Below the pieces are notes generated by a model that made no database searches, was not told the DNA's origin, and was given only the letters and a program-made list of their open reading frames with translations. Positions 12,500-25,392 of a stretch of DNA of 64,000 nt are shown here, piece by piece (position 1 is the first letter of the stretch; each line of letters starts with the position of its first letter). The DNA is from Isoetes taiwanensis (lineage: Eukaryota > Streptophyta > Lycopodiopsida > Isoetales > Isoetaceae), in NCBI GenBank assembly GCA_021234155.1, contig JAJEKV010000053.1, forward strand, positions 222,523-286,522. The letters run 5' to 3'. A program made the translations under genes and the position numbers.

Positions 12500-12960
12500 G
12501 CACCTCGACATACAAGGACCATGAGGATTCTTATGGTTTGATGGAGGTATCTCTAAAAAATTAAATGTTGCATCATCTTTGCTATTTTGAAAAACTCTTC
12601 TCACAAACTCTTAGCTAAAGTAGGAAGGATCTTTCCTCAAGTCACTTCTAATGTGGCGAGAATATAAAGCCTTGATTGCGAGGTCTCGAGGGAAGCTAAA
12701 TCTATGAATATTGCCAATATTCACATTTATGGTGATTCACAATTGTCTGCGAGACAAGTTTGGGGAGACTATCAAACAAAAATGCGAGATATGGAGCTCT
12801 TGAAGAATCAAGCAATGGGAGTGCTCTCGAGCTTTGCTTCATGGGAAATCACTCATATCCCAGGAAAACAGAATTTTTTGAAGGCGATGCCTTGTGTAGG
12901 GAGACTCTCATGTCACACTTAAGCGGGGGAGCTATCCACGAAGATGATCTTGATGACAAT
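12500..12960 (+). pseudogene. gypsy-2 RNase H-like (second, archaeal-type) module before the RT
   Basis: The module begins near 12530 with LWFDGGISKKLNVASSLL in a shifted frame, then EYKALI, then the 12704 frame with NIHIYGDSQLSARQVWGDYQ and SSFASWEITHIPGKQN. D of FDG, E of EYKALI and D of GDS are in the spacing of RNase H1 catalytic residues. In the Tat elements I know of, this second RNase H normally follows the gypsy RNase H. Here it precedes the reverse transcriptase by about 300 bp, in both gypsy-1 and gypsy-2. Confidence 0.6.
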
Positions 12961-13169
12961 GAGGTAAAAGCACTCTGTCCTATTTTGACCATTGATGCAT
13001 CGAGAAAAAAAAATTTGAAGAGATTGTAATCACTAAGAATGGTAAGACTCGAACCTTGTTTGTTGGGGATTTGATTGAATATCAAAACAAAGAGAACATA
13101 CAAGTTTTTTGAAGAAAGGAAAGATGTATTTGCTTGGGATTATTGAGTTATCGAATTATCAAACGATGT

Positions 13170-13910
13170 ATGTCAATTGAAATTAAGATTAAAGAAGGTT
13201 GTAAACTGTTTTCAAAAATTAAGAAGGATTAATGCTTCACTAATGGGACTAATTAAAGATGAATTGGATAAGATGTTGGATCGAGGTGTTATTATTGAAA
13301 TTATTAACCCAGAATGGGTATCTTGTATTGTTCTGTGGAGAAGAAAAGTGGTGCTTTAAAAATTTGCATTGACTATCGAGACCTCAACAAAGCTACCATC
13401 AAAGATTGTTACCCTTTGCCCTTTTTAGAAGAAATCTTATATGTTGTAGCGGGTAAAGAGGTGTATTCATTTTTTAGATGGCTTCTCGGGGATTCAATCA
13501 GTTAGTATTAAAGAAGAAGACCAACCCAAGACCTCTTTTATTACCCCTTGGGGAACTTATGCAATGAAAAGAATGCCTTTTGGACTAATGAATGCACTGC
13601 TACTCCGAGAGGAGAGCCATGGATGTTATTTTTAGGCCTATGTCTCCTCAAAATTGAGTTTATTTGGATGACCTTTGTTTAGGATCTCACCCTACTAATC
13701 ATTTGGAATTGTTGGCAAAAATATGTTCTTTGTGTAGGGAATGAGTCAACCTTAATCCAAAGAAATGTATTTTTGCATCAAAGGACAACTTTTGGGACAC
13801 GAGGTATCCAACAATGGTATCTGGTGGCACAAAGAAAAGGTTGAAGCTCTCAAAAAGCTGGTGCCCCAAAAACACGAAGCGGGTCAAAAAGTTTTATTGG
13901 CATGACTAGT
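13170..13910 (+). pseudogene. gypsy-2 reverse transcriptase
   Basis: The 13177 frame reads INASLMGLIKDELDKMLDRG and VIIEIINPEWVS. The 13314 frame reads ALKICIDYRDLNKATIKDCY and PLPFLEEIL, the most conserved start of gypsy reverse transcriptase. GTYAMKRMPFGL follows near 13555 in the next frame, then the region of the catalytic aspartates near 13660 (WMTFV, damaged). Length fits the family but frameshifts interrupt it at least four times. Confidence 0.8.
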
Positions 13911-14049
13911 TTTCTTAGGATGTATATTCCTAATTTTGCTCACATTATAAGTCCTATTTCTAAGTTGACAAGAATAGGCCCGGGATTTCCAAATCGAGAG
14001 TAAGTATGTTCTGTCACATGGTCATCAGATTGCCAAGAGTCTTTTGAGT

Positions 14050-14420
14050 TGCTTATAAAGTCCATTTGTGAAGCAACTCTCTCCTAAAAACCAGATTTGG
14101 CCAAGCCATTTGAGGTCTACATTACTATTACTAAAAAGCCATAGGCTTAGCTATTCAGGGGACAAGCACACCATAGCTTTTGCCCGGCAAACAATGGAGT
14201 TCAAGCTGAAGAAAAATACACGAGAATGGAGAAAGTCTTCTTTGCTCTCATGTTTCTCATTAATGAGACAAGGTCATTTATTATTGAAGAGTTGAGTTCA
14301 AGTTTATATGAAGCAAAATCCAATGGGTTTGTTATTTGGTAAGGCTACCTCTAAACCAAAAATTCAAAGGTGGGCTTGCAAGTTACAAACCTTTGATATT
14401 TCTATAAAGAGTTACATCAA
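14050..14420 (+). pseudogene. gypsy-2 classical RNase H
   Basis: After the reverse transcriptase, shifted frames read KPFEVYITIT, then a YTRMEK segment, LMFLINETRSFIIEE and finally RWACKLQTFDISIKELH. These correspond to the start, E-containing middle and RW...L...FDI end of the RNase H of gypsy elements. Together with the module at 12500-12960 this gives the element two RNase H domains. Confidence 0.6.
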
Positions 14421-14639
14421 GTAAAGAGTCAGTCTCTATTTACCTTATATTTTCTTTGACCATGAGGATGTAGTGGAAGTTGTTGATTTTGTGGATGCCT
14501 TAGCTTATTTCGGGTAGATGATGATGGCGGGGCCAAGGGGTTGGCGACTACCTATAAAAATTTTCTACAATTCAAGGAGATGCCCTAAAGGATTGACCTC
14601 AAACCCGACAAAAAGATTTAAAAGAAAAGTGTAGGCAGT

Positions 14640-15625
14640 TCAAAATGATTAATGATGTTTTATGTAAAGTCAGCGAGGGGATGGACTATTCTTGAGGGTG
14701 TGTCAATGAAGAAGAATGCGCCTTGATCATTAAAGAAATGCATGAAGGAATATGTGGAGGCCATTTTTTGGAGATACTACTTGCCAAGAAAATTCTCGGT
14801 CGAGGATACTATTGGCCTACAATATTTAAAGATTGTTATCTTTGCTATAAAATCTTGCCACAAGTGCCAAATATTTGGCAAGAGGATCCTTATATCCAAT
14901 TTTGCACTAAACCCCATAATTTCTCGGGACCCTTCAAATTTGGGGATTAGATTATATTGGTCCTATTAACCCCTCTTCTGCAGGGGCAACATCAGCACAT
15001 TATTGTAGCTCTGATTATTTTACCAAATGGGCGGAGGCAATTCCTTTGAGGCAGGGCTAATGCCCTTACAACGACAAAGTTCTTACATGAGTACATTTGT
15101 GCGGTTTGGTATTCCTCTACAATTACATTACGATAGAGGTACTCCTTTTGTGAATGAAGTTATTGCTAATTTATTGACCATTCTTAAAGTCAAACATACC
15201 AAGAGTTCCTCTTACTATCCCCAAGGTAATGGTCAAGCGAAGCTACTAACAAAGTTTTGAAGGGTATTTTTGGAGAAAGCTTGGTGGATGATAATCAAAA
15301 AGGATTGGCATGTTAAATTAGTGGATGCCCTATGGGCTTATAGAGTCACCATCAAAGCAGCAACCACTCATACCCCTTTTAACTTGGTTTATGGCATTGA
15401 AGCTGTGCTTCGGTGAGAGCTTGAGCTTCCATCTCGAGGTTAGCTCATAAGTTGTGTTTGCCTTTTGAGTATGCCTTGCGGGGAAAGGACTGGATGCCCT
15501 TTTGCATTTAGAAGAATATAGGATGGAAATTTGAGAATGCTAATTTGCTTAAAAAGCCAAGGATTTGGTTGCTTTCAAAAGCTGCTCATAAAATACAAGG
15601 GATCTTCAAGGCGGAGAATTAGTTA
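14640..15625 (+). pseudogene. gypsy-2 integrase
   Basis: The zinc finger is legible as EMHEGICGGHF, GRGYYWPTIFKDCYL and, in the neighbouring frame, KSCHKCQIFG. The core follows with DYIGPINP, YFTKWAEAIPLRQ, VRFGIPLQLHYDRGTPFVNE and SSSYYPQGNGQA, giving parts of the D,D-35-E fold. The C-terminal domain follows to about 15620. Integrase would insert the cDNA in the nucleus. No chromodomain could be recognised after it. Frames are interrupted many times. Confidence 0.8.
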
Positions 15626-16607
15626 GAAATGGAATAAATCAAGAGAGGATTCAGCCCGGTGGTTTGAGAATCTTTGGGAGGGTCCCTATGAAGTGTTGGA
15701 ACCAGGGGCACCAATTCATATTGGCTAAAGGAATTAACTTCAGGGTTTGTCACTCCCAAATCCCATCAACACTATTCATCGAGAAGAGAATGCTTGGGAT
15801 CAACACATTTGCTTGTCCCTTTTTATGCTCTAAATTTAAACAAGTTAGAATTAAATTTAGATGTTAGATAGATTGGATTTCACTTTGTCTTAAATTTAGA
15901 ACTAATGTCTTCATTAAGTTTATGTTTGCGGATTAGCGATTATGAAGGATGAGCTATCAAATAGTCTCGGGACAAGGATTTTTATTAAGCGCCAAGTGTC
16001 ATTTGCGGGGAGCACCCTTTATCCATCTTTATTCATCTGTCTCGGTGTGGTCTTGCCCTCCATTCAGCCATGCTCTTTTATTTTTATCTCCCCAAATGTG
16101 CACTCTGCAAATTCAGCTTCACCATCATAGCGGAGAGTTGCAAGTTATTAAGACTAACTAGTTTGTGTGTTTCCATGGTGAGGTGCACCCTTTTCCCATC
16201 TTTATTCATCTGCCATAAGTAGCCACGCCATCCATCTAAACCTCTTATTCTTGTTGTTCATTTACCGGGAAGGAAGCACTTTCTGCAATTGACTTCACCA
16301 TCTAGCGAGTTGCTCTTGAAGATATTAAGGAGACACATATTCTTTTGTTTTTGTGAGACCTCAACATTTTCACATTTTCTCCCCATACACTCCATTTCCA
16401 TCACTTTCCCATCATATTAACACTCATTCCCATTCTTTTTCACATATCATATCCCATTCACATTCCCCCCCCCACATTCATTTCTACTCCATTAACACTT
16501 ACACATCACACCTCCCTCTCTACCATGATTCTCACTCAAGCACCTTGGTACAAGATTGAAGACCCTTTATGGCTGGGGGGACCAGCCATTCTTTTGTTTT
16601 GGCGAGA
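15626..16607 (+). other. gypsy-2 3' untranslated stretch
   Basis: Non-coding sequence lies between integrase and the 3' LTR. A motif with GCACCCTTT and CATCTTTATTCATCTG recurs (about 16010 and 16187). A C/T/A-rich tract occupies about 16360-16520. A purine-rich stretch with GGCTGGGGGGACCAGCC at about 16570 lies shortly before the LTR and may be the polypurine tract; the matching place in gypsy-1 is about 20157. Confidence 0.5.
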
Positions 16608-18485
16608 TGTTGCCCCCAAAGGGGCAACATGCTAATGAAGGATCCATATGTTCAAACTAGGTCAACTTATTTTTAGAAGACTAGGGCAAAGCTTGGAAGA
16701 TTATTGTCACTCAACATTGTTATGGAGGTCAAAAGATGTTCATGCTTCAAGTCAAACAATGCTCAAGGTTCAAACTTCACAAAAGGTATTTTATTCAAAG
16801 TCAAATGCTTAGTCGGGGAATATGCTCTAGAAGATTACGGGTTATGAAGTTTGGAAGATATTGCTTTCGAAGTTTGGAAGTTAGAGTTTGGAAGATTCCC
16901 TTTATGGTTTCACCCTTGTCACCTTGTTTAGCCATTTTTTCCCTTCTTATATTCCCTAGCCACTTTTGCACCATTGCCCCCACATTTGCTTTTTCCTTGC
17001 CATACACACTTACTCCATACCTTGTTTTCTTTACATCCATATCTTATTGTCATCTATCTCCACTATCCACATGAGCCTTTATTGCCCCCATTGCCATTCT
17101 CTATTTCTCACCCCATATTTTATGGTTAAACCCTTGTTGGCTCTCCACTCCTTGAAATTGGTCTCATGGTCCTAATAACTTCAAATTAGGTTATGGGTAT
17201 TTGATACCATGGTCTAAAAGCATGCATAAAACTCAAGATAATATAAGCTTTAAGCTTGAACCATGGTAGAACTTTCCTAAAATCCCAAATCTGGGGAATA
17301 TTCGGCATATTTAAGGGAAATCTTGAACCGTATCAGCGGAAATTCCCAAAAATATCGACCATGAACCCTAAATCGAGTTTTCGGCTCGAATCACGCGGAT
17401 TTGATTCCATTCTCCTGCAACCAATCTATTCTTGGATCCGGAACTTAAGCAATAATTTAAGCCTAAATTTGTCACCGAAATCTTGAAACCGAAATCAAAA
17501 ACTATATCTGGGGAAAGCATAATCGAGCATTTTTAGAAGGCCAGTATTAGGATCCTACATTGATCATTCTTTGAGCAAGATCTGGGCCGATCCTTGAAGT
17601 TCTTGAGCTCTCCTCAATTGGATCCACAAGATTTGGTTGACATTACCTTCAAAAATTATTTATTGACTTGAGAAGATTATTTTCTGTGATTTAAAGCTAT
17701 GAAGCATCCTTATATTACATTATCATGATATATTTACCTCCATATCAATTCAAATTGATTGCCAAGTTGTCAAATCCATCTACGATATATTATTCTACAA
17801 TTCTTGCTACAAAATATTCTCTGAGAAAATTCTAGTGTGTATTTCTATTCCTTTGAACCACTTGCCATCTATCCTTAGAGCACAATGGAGTCCAAAGGAG
17901 TTGGAATCATTCAAAAATACCAAGTATAGCTCAAATTCAAAAAAATTGCTCTCGAGGGTTTGGGCGGTTTTGGTGTATTTTGCCAAATCTAGCCACAAAA
18001 AATACTTTTACACATCAAATGAAGATTTGATTGATTGCCCCTCTTCCCTAGCATCATTGCAACCTATCTACTTTGGAATTTCTCAAAAGATGATTGGCAA
18101 CTCTATATCTCAATTTCTAATCCTTGTTTTCTACATTTGACCTCTATTGACCAAAATTTGACCCCACTTTGAGCTCGAATAACTCCTGATTAAGTCTCGA
18201 CTTGGTCAGAGAGGTTTTCTGATTGGTTAACTACAAGCTTTTTGACCAAGTCTATTGCATCTGACTTAGAAAATCGATCTGCATCTCGACACCACATTTG
18301 TTTTGGCAAAGGTACTATTTTTTGGAAATGGGAAAGGTATAGAACTCGAACTTTTTGAACTTGTTTTTGGGATTTCCTTGCATAGACTGATCACCTCAAG
18401 TGATCTGGAGGTTCTAACCCCAATTTGAGTGAAAACTTGAATTGGTTCCTTGTGGTTGACCTTTAAGCCAGGTTTAGGGTCAACA
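16608..18485 (+). repeat. 3' LTR of gypsy-2
   Basis: This 1,878-bp direct repeat of 4562-6434 has the same TG start and CA end. The sequence after it, AGTTTTGAAAAGC, continues the gypsy-1 integrase reading that was cut at 4561. Differences from the 5' LTR are mostly small indels clustered at CAG/CTG-like spots. Confidence 0.9.
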
Positions 18486-18849
18486 AGTTTTGAAAAGCAT
18501 TTTACAGAAAACAATGGATGATAACCAAAGGGATTGGCATGTTAAATTGGTGGATGCTCTTTGGGCTTATAGAGTTACTATTAAAGCAGCAACCACTCAC
18601 ACACCTTTCAACCTAGTTTATGGCATTGAAGCTGTGCTTCCAGTAGAGCTTGAGCTCCCATCTCTAAGGTTAGCTCACAAGCTATGCTTACCTTTTGAAA
18701 ATGCCTTGCAGGAGAGACTGGATACTCTTCTGCATTTAGAAGAATATAGGATGGAGGCTGAGAATGCCAATCTGCTAAAGAAAGGTAAAGATTTGGCTGC
18801 TTTCGGAGCTGCTCATAAAATACAAGGGACCTTGAGGCGGGAGGGCTAG
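18486..18849 (+). pseudogene. gypsy-1 integrase, 3' part
   Basis: An open frame from 18490 reads DWHVKLVDALWAYRVTIKAA, TPFNLVYGIEAVLPVELELP and RLDTLLHLEEYRMEAENANL, the C-terminal half of a gypsy integrase. The join to 4561 is explained by the gypsy-2 insertion. This stretch is one of the least damaged in the nest, without a stop for 119 codons. The frame fails at about 18850. Confidence 0.85.
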
Positions 18850-20191
18850 TTCTAAAATGGAATAAATCAAGGGAAGACTTCGGCTAGTAAGTTTGAAAAT
18901 CGTGGGAAGGTCCCTATGAGGTCTTTGGAACCAGAGGCACCAATTCTTATTGGTTAAAGGAATTAACTTAGGGGTACCACTCCCAAATCCCATCAACACT
19001 ATTCACTTGAAAAGGTCTTTGGGATCGAGCATATATGCTTATCCCTTTTTATGCTTTAAATTTTTTAGAATTAGAGTTAAGATTAGATAGGTTAAATTCC
19101 CCTTTGTCTTGATTTTTAGTATTAATTCTTTCATTTGAGTCCATGTTTGCAGCCGACCAAGGTGCAAAATATATTATCAAACAATTCAAGACAAAAATTT
19201 CTACTAATAATTTGTCAAGTGTCATCTGCCGGGGAGCATCCTTCTCTCATCCACACTCATCTGTTTTACTGTGGTCCTACCTCCCACCTAGCTATTCATT
19301 CTTCATTCCATTCCCCCAAGCATGCACTCTGCAAATTCAGCTTTACCATCATGGCAGAGTTGCAAGAATTAAGATTAACATGTTTATGTGTTTCCATGGC
19401 AGGTGCACCCTTTTCCCATCTATATTCATCGTCACAAGTAGTCACGCCATTCATTTGGACCCCTCATTAGTTTTTTTTTTTTTTTTTTTTTTTTTTGGTG
19501 GTAACATTTATGATATGAAACTGCCGAATAGCTTTTGTAGAATCAGACTAGTAAAAAATGGTCTTTTTGTGATATCCTACTTGTTCATACATGATATTCT
19601 CGTTGAAATATGTACTCTCAACCCTTGATTACTTTATCATCACTTAAATCTTCTTTTCTTCCTAATGGCTTCGTAAATATATTTGTTACAAATTTGAAAG
19701 ACGACTCAAGTTTGCTGGAAAGGATGCTTCAAATTGGCTTTTCAGTTTTTAGGGATGTTTTCATTCCTATACAAAGCACTCTGCATTTCAGCTTCACCAC
19801 CATAGCAGAGTTGCAAATTTTTGAAGGAAGGACATGCATTTTCTTGTTTTGGCGAGATCTCAACACTAGCATATTCATCTTATCTCCTTACATCATTCAC
19901 ACTTCACTCACACCATCTCTTTATCATTCTTATACTTATTTCCATTCTTATTCACCCATCACACTCCATTCACACCATATTACCACCATATTCACACTCA
20001 TTACACTCATTTCACCTCACTATCATCACAATATCACCACACTCACACTTATCTCTCCATTATTTGCACCCTATATTCTATTCCACCTTGTTCTCATTTT
20101 GCACACTCTGACAAAGTTTGAAGACCCCTCTATAGATTCCTTTTGGCATAATATGGCTGAGGGGACTAGCCATTTTCTTGTTTTGGCGAGA
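18850..20191 (+). other. gypsy-1 3' untranslated stretch with a T26 run
   Basis: This is non-coding sequence between the gypsy-1 integrase and its 3' LTR. It holds a run of 26 T at 19471-19496, a CATCTATATTCATC motif shared with the gypsy-2 3' region, and a TCACACTCATT-rich pyrimidine tract at about 19880-20060. A probable polypurine tract (GGCTGAGGGGACTAGCC) is at about 20155. Confidence 0.5.
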
Positions 20192-21886
20192 TGTTGCCCC
20201 CAAAGGGCAACATACTAATTGTTGGTTCATATGTTGAAGTTAGGAAGGCTAAGTCAAAGAAGAACTTGGTAGTCAACATTGGTGTGAAAGTCAAAGGATA
20301 TTTATCTTCAAGGTCAACTCCCATAAGGAATACTTCATTTGAGGTCAAAGGATGCTTATAAGATTTTGGGTAAGAAGATTGGAAGATACTTTTTGAAGAT
20401 TGGAAGTTAGAGTTTGGAAGACCCCATGGTGATCTAGAATCTTTTGCCCCCAAACTATTCCCATCTCCATTCCCCTATGCCTTCTCTCATTTTTTGCCTT
20501 GATTCCTCCACTCTTCCTTTATCTTATCATAAGCTCATTTCTATTTCATATTCCCATCCCATTTTTTGGCCTTTGCTTCTGAAAAACAAATCCTATTATG
20601 GAACATTAAAATCCTAGGTGGATAACTTAGGTATCATTCTAGATACCATAAGGATGCCCTATGCCACGTGGCAAGGCCAGATATGCTCCCAAATTTTTGG
20701 AAGGCATCCTCAAAGATCCCTAAAAGATTCTCAAAACTCTAAGGTTTGATTTTTCCATTTAAACCATTGAAAATTGATTTTTTAAAAGGCCAGAATCTCG
20801 AAATATACTCGAAAGATGCTCGCGAGATTCCCTCCATGAACCCTAAACTTAGAAAATACCTTCGAATTGGCCAGAGGCCTCAGTTTCTGCCTTAAATGCC
20901 TCCCGAATCTTTCCTTCCCGCCTCTTAGCTACCCAACAAACCCATAATCAATGCCTAAGATTCTGGATTCATAAAAATTTGAAAATTGGGGTGATCGACA
21001 CACAACTTTTTGAAGGCTGGGGCATCAAACCTCAACATTGATACATCTTGAGCATGATCGAAGAGCGTTTGTGAAGTATCGAGCATTCCCGATTCGATTT
21101 GAGAGAATTGGGTGATATTCTGTTATGATATTATTATATGACCTTCGAGATATTTTGATGATTGATTTATGATCCACGAAACCCATATTCATCCTATATT
21201 ACCTCCATATCAATGAAAATTGCACTTAAGTGCTTACAAAATTATTTGTCATGATCTTTTAGTATTTTTGCCATATAAACATTTTTACAGTAAGATATTC
21301 CATCATCTTTTCTTGCATATGACCATTTGCCCCTCATCTCCCATCATATTTGCACCTGTGTGCACAAAAAGTTCGAGAAAAAACCATCCACAAAACAGTG
21401 CCAAAAAAATAGTTTTAGTGATCCAAAATTTGATTGCATGCCCCACACCTTTGGGACCTATACTTCATCTCAGTTTTGGAATTTCTCAAAAATCCCCTCT
21501 GCAACTCAAGTTACAAAATTCGAGATCATGCGTGGCTTTGGTGGTATTGACCAAAAAATTGACTCAACTTTGAGATCGAATATCTTGCAAACTAGAACTC
21601 AGACTTGGTCAAGATCTTTTCCCTTGCTTGCCTATAACTTTTCTACACAAGTCACAATCATTTGACCTTGAAAATCAATCCACCTATGAGGATTACATCA
21701 ATTTGAGTGAAGGTTCCATATTCTTGAATTGGGAAAGGTATGAGTACTTGATATTTGATCTTTTGCTTTAAAAAATTCTTGTGTAGACTGATCACCTTAA
21801 GTGATCTGGAGGTTCTAACCCCAACTTGAGCACAAATTCAAGTTGGCTTCTTGTGTTTGACTCTCTAGCCAGGTTGAGAGTCAACA
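20192..21886 (+). repeat. 3' LTR of gypsy-1
   Basis: The 1,695-bp LTR starts TGTTGCCCCCAAAGGGCAAC and ends GAGAGTCAACA. Both ends form short hairpins as in gypsy-2, but the body has diverged, so it is a different subfamily or an older copy. The sequence directly after it belongs to a Helitron Rep gene, so gypsy-1 was inserted in that gene. Confidence 0.85.
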
Positions 21887-24800
21887 ACCCGTAAGACTTA
21901 TCCTCGCAGATTCTTCCACATCGGATGAAATAGGCGCTGTTGTACCGCGGTAACTGCGGTGTTACTATAAAGCCTAGAACTGCAATGATCTGGATGCGAC
22001 ACGACCATGATCCAGTATTTTTGAGTATTTTTGACCCTACATATGAACCGCTTCAATACCCGTTATTCTTCCCACATGGAACACTAGGGTGACATCCACA
22101 TAATGATCAAAACATGTCCCAAATAGATTGGTACCAAACTAGACTACTTCATGAACCTCGCTTTTCACAACTAGGTAGACTTTGCGGTGAGTACCTCGTT
22201 GATATGTATTCTAGAGTGGAAGAAGAGCGTCTTAATTATATTGTAACTGAGGGCTATCGACGAAACTTGACACAACATGAAGATGACTTCAACGACGACG
22301 AAGATCCCGATGTACATTACAAAATTCTACCAGCATCATTCTTGGGTTCTCGACGATGGTGCGCTGTCCAAGTAGCAGATGCCCTTGCGCTTGCAAGGGT
22401 CAAAGGCAGACCGAGTTTCTTCATAACTATAATAACAAATCCAGGATGGCCAAAAATAAAATATAAATTGCATCCTGGCCAAAATGCATCCGACAACCCT
22501 ATGGTCGTTGTCCGAGCATGCCATGAAAGAGTTCAATATACTAAGAACATTATTCGAAAATATCTTGGTCCCATATCCTACATGATGCATGTCACTGAAT
22601 TCCAGAAGTGTGGATTGCCCCATCCACATATATCGTAAAAGGCGAGCATGAGATCCATATAGATTGATAATCTAATCTTCGTAGAGCTACGGAAGATCCC
22701 CACGAGAGCACAAGTCGAGAAGTACATGATCCATAGACCGTGAAATGTTGCCTCAAAGAAAACAACAAATGTTGTTACAAATACCCAAAACCATTGAACC
22801 CAACAACATGCATCGACGAAAAAGGATATGTACAATACAGACGACGAACAGAGGCAGACATAAACATCGTTCCAGACTCTATTTCTGTTGAGAGAAATGG
22901 ACTGCCATATTTACGCAAACATTGTATTTACCATACATATCTTCGCATACCTTTACGGCTATATATACAAAGGCTTTGACATGACTCGTTTCCATGTTGA
23001 CTCTAAAAACGAACACCGCCTACAAATGTTCCAAAACAGTCTCCTACAACGAACAACCGTGACCAAAATCACATGAAGAATGAAATCGGGACTATACCTC
23101 GCATGCTATCTATCATCCATGGAAGCCACATGGAGAATTATGTCCTATCATATGACTGAAAAGCACCCCTCCGTAAAATGTCTTCCCCTACATTTAGAAG
23201 GACATGACAGACATTGCTTTAGAAACACATCCACATACACCAGAATCTCCCTATAGACAGATACTTCTTACGACCCCTCGCTCCGAAATTTAATGACATC
23301 ACCTACATTGATTACAATGAACAGTACACCTACAGGCCAGGTATTGTTCTCAAAGAAATCGATCATCTGGAACAGAAAGCCGCAACAATAGTCCAAAATA
23401 TCATTCATGAGAGAACTAGAGGACAACTAATCTGTAGAATACGGCTATTCCTCCCAAAAGTTGGAGAGCCATTCTACTTGCGACTCATCCTGCACCACAA
23501 AGCTGCACGATCATGGGAGCAACTCAAGAATCATGACCAGCAACAGTATAAGTCAGAAAATCGCTCAAGCCATGGGACTAATTGCACCACCAACTGAGGC
23601 GATAGCAGTAATGGAGGAGGCAATCTCATGCCTGCAAACTCCATCACAATTACGATTTCTATTTATGCTCCTAATATTGGATTCCGGACCGGCACTCCAG
23701 CTATGGGAACAATTCCAACATCACATGATAGCTGACTTTCTAGAACAATATCCAGAAAACCAACTGGCTGCCGCCAATGAGATCCTGGTCGCCATTAACA
23801 ACATGGAACTGACACTGGAGCTTTCGGCCTACCTATACAAAACATCCCATCTAAAGAAATACAGAACGAACTCAACAAGTTCCCCGACCACGAAGAGTAT
23901 CTTATAAAGAGCTCAAGTATGTTACAGACCATGAACAGAAACCAATCTTCGATCTACACCTACATATGTGTGCTTATCAATAACAAAAAATGCCCAGCCC
24001 CAATCTTCATCTATGGAAAGGCAGGAACTGGCAAAACGTATGTGCTCAACGCTATCTGTCTCTTCATACGAGGATTGAATCAAATAATCTTACCATGTGC
24101 CACCACAGCATTGTCATCGCTGCAATATCGTGCTGGAAGGATTGCACACTCTCGGTTTCAAATACCTGTCATCGACAACAAGTATCGGAATTCATTCACT
24201 ACTTGATTCACATTCGCCAAGAGCCGCATTGATCAACACTGCAAGAACAATCATATGGGACGAGTTTCCCATGCCATGAAGCGATCATAGAGGCGGTTGA
24301 TATCCTTTTACATAATATAACAAGCATAAACGGCCCATTAGGATGAAAACTATTCATAGCTACAGGAGATTTTAGTCGGATCGCTCCGTTGTTAAAGCGA
24401 GGAGGAAAAAGCAACAACAATAAATCGTCCATCATATCCTCCCACTTGTGGAACCATTTCAAAGTGCTAAAATTCAACGAGCGGTAAAAGCAGGTGACCC
24501 GGACCTTATACAATTTGTCAACGACATTGGAGAAGGCCATCTCCTCGATAACATCCCATTGACACTATTCAAGACAACAACCAAAATAGAAGATGTCGTT
24601 AACTTCTTATACAACTTCATTACATACTACTAACGCCCTACGATATGCGAGAAAAGATCATTCTTATCCCCAAAGAACGTCCGCGTTGACGAATTCAACA
24701 TCGAAATTATACGAATGCTCCTAGCAAATCACAGAAGCTACTTCAGCGTTGATAGGCTCACGAAAAACGACAAAACCATCGAGGGCCATCCAATGGCAAC

Positions 24801-25226
24801 GACAGACTTTCTCAACTGCTTCAAACACCCGGCACTTCCACAACACGAACAGCAGTTAAAACCCAACACCATATGTCACATCACAAAAACACTAGACAAG
24901 GAGAGAGGGCTCGTAGAAAATGCTGTCATAACATGCTCAATGCATGCCAAGTTTCTAACCGTCAAAGTTCTAATAGGCCAGCCACATCACATAGGGAACA
25001 TACATCTCATATCCCGAGTTGACTCTTCTACCAACCAGACAACTGTCCCTGGACATTCCACAGACGACATCTCCCATTACGATCCACGTATTCAACAACG
25101 TTCTACAGCTGCCTAGGACTCACCCTCGACAAGATAGTCCTCGACCTGCGGACTGAAGTCTTCACACATAGACAATTATACAGCGCTCACGCGCGTGCGA
25201 AAAAGAGAAGTTGTCTTAATCCTTCT
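21887..25226 (+). pseudogene. Decayed Helitron Rep-helicase (copy 1)
   Basis: The first residues after the LTR read TSDEIGAVV, then FDPTYEPLQYPLFFPHGTL at about 22025, which is inside the Helitron Rep N-terminal domain. The N terminus is therefore cut off by gypsy-1. The 22114-22638 frame has WYQTRLLHEPRFSQLGRLCG and ends with the HUH motif as GLPHPH. KGYVQYRRRTEAD follows near 22825. The PIF1-type helicase has an intact Walker A (GKAGTGKT, from 24015), WDEFPM (24258), GDF (24369) and the C-terminal domain to about 25220. Many stops and shifts. It is clearly related to 42753-47331 but far more damaged. Confidence 0.9.
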
Positions 25227-25254
25227 TGACGAAAAAAAAAAAATACTCCCTCCC

Positions 25255-25392
25255 ATCTCATGCTCAAGATGTAGATGGAACACCAATCTCCTCGAAGATC
25301 GATGCTCTCTCTACAGCATGGGCGCCGCACCGAAGGTCGCACCTGGGTTCGACTCCCAGGGGTGCATTAAAACTTAGCTACAAAAAAAAAAA
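25255..25392 (+). repeat. tRNA-derived SINE-like piece
   Basis: GGTTCGACTCC at 25346-25356 is a perfect pol III B box inside a T-arm-like stem (CCTGG...CCAGG). It is followed 25 bases later by a run of A (25382-25392), the usual layout of a tRNA-derived SINE tail. A convincing A box was not found, so the left border is a guess. Confidence 0.45.

Larger units (their letters stand above)
4562..18485 (+). mobile_element. Ty3/gypsy (Tat-like) element gypsy-2, complete with both LTRs
   Basis: This is a full-length but decayed LTR retrotransposon. Two long direct repeats (4562-6434 and 16608-18485) both begin TGTTGCCCCC and end GGGTCAACA. The inside holds gag, protease, an RNase H-like module, reverse transcriptase, gypsy RNase H and integrase on the plus strand, split by an antisense LINE at about 8208-12215. 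It sits inside the gypsy-1 integrase. The base after the right LTR begins AGTTT, and the left flank ends in GATTT, a corrupted copy of the probable 5-bp target duplication. Without the LINE its length is near 9.9 kb. Confidence 0.9.

Noticed and set aside
18850..20191. Envelope-like gene downstream of the gypsy-1 integrase
   Set aside because: The longest frame (19610-20218) is pyrimidine-rich filler without a signal peptide or a transmembrane pattern of an envelope protein.
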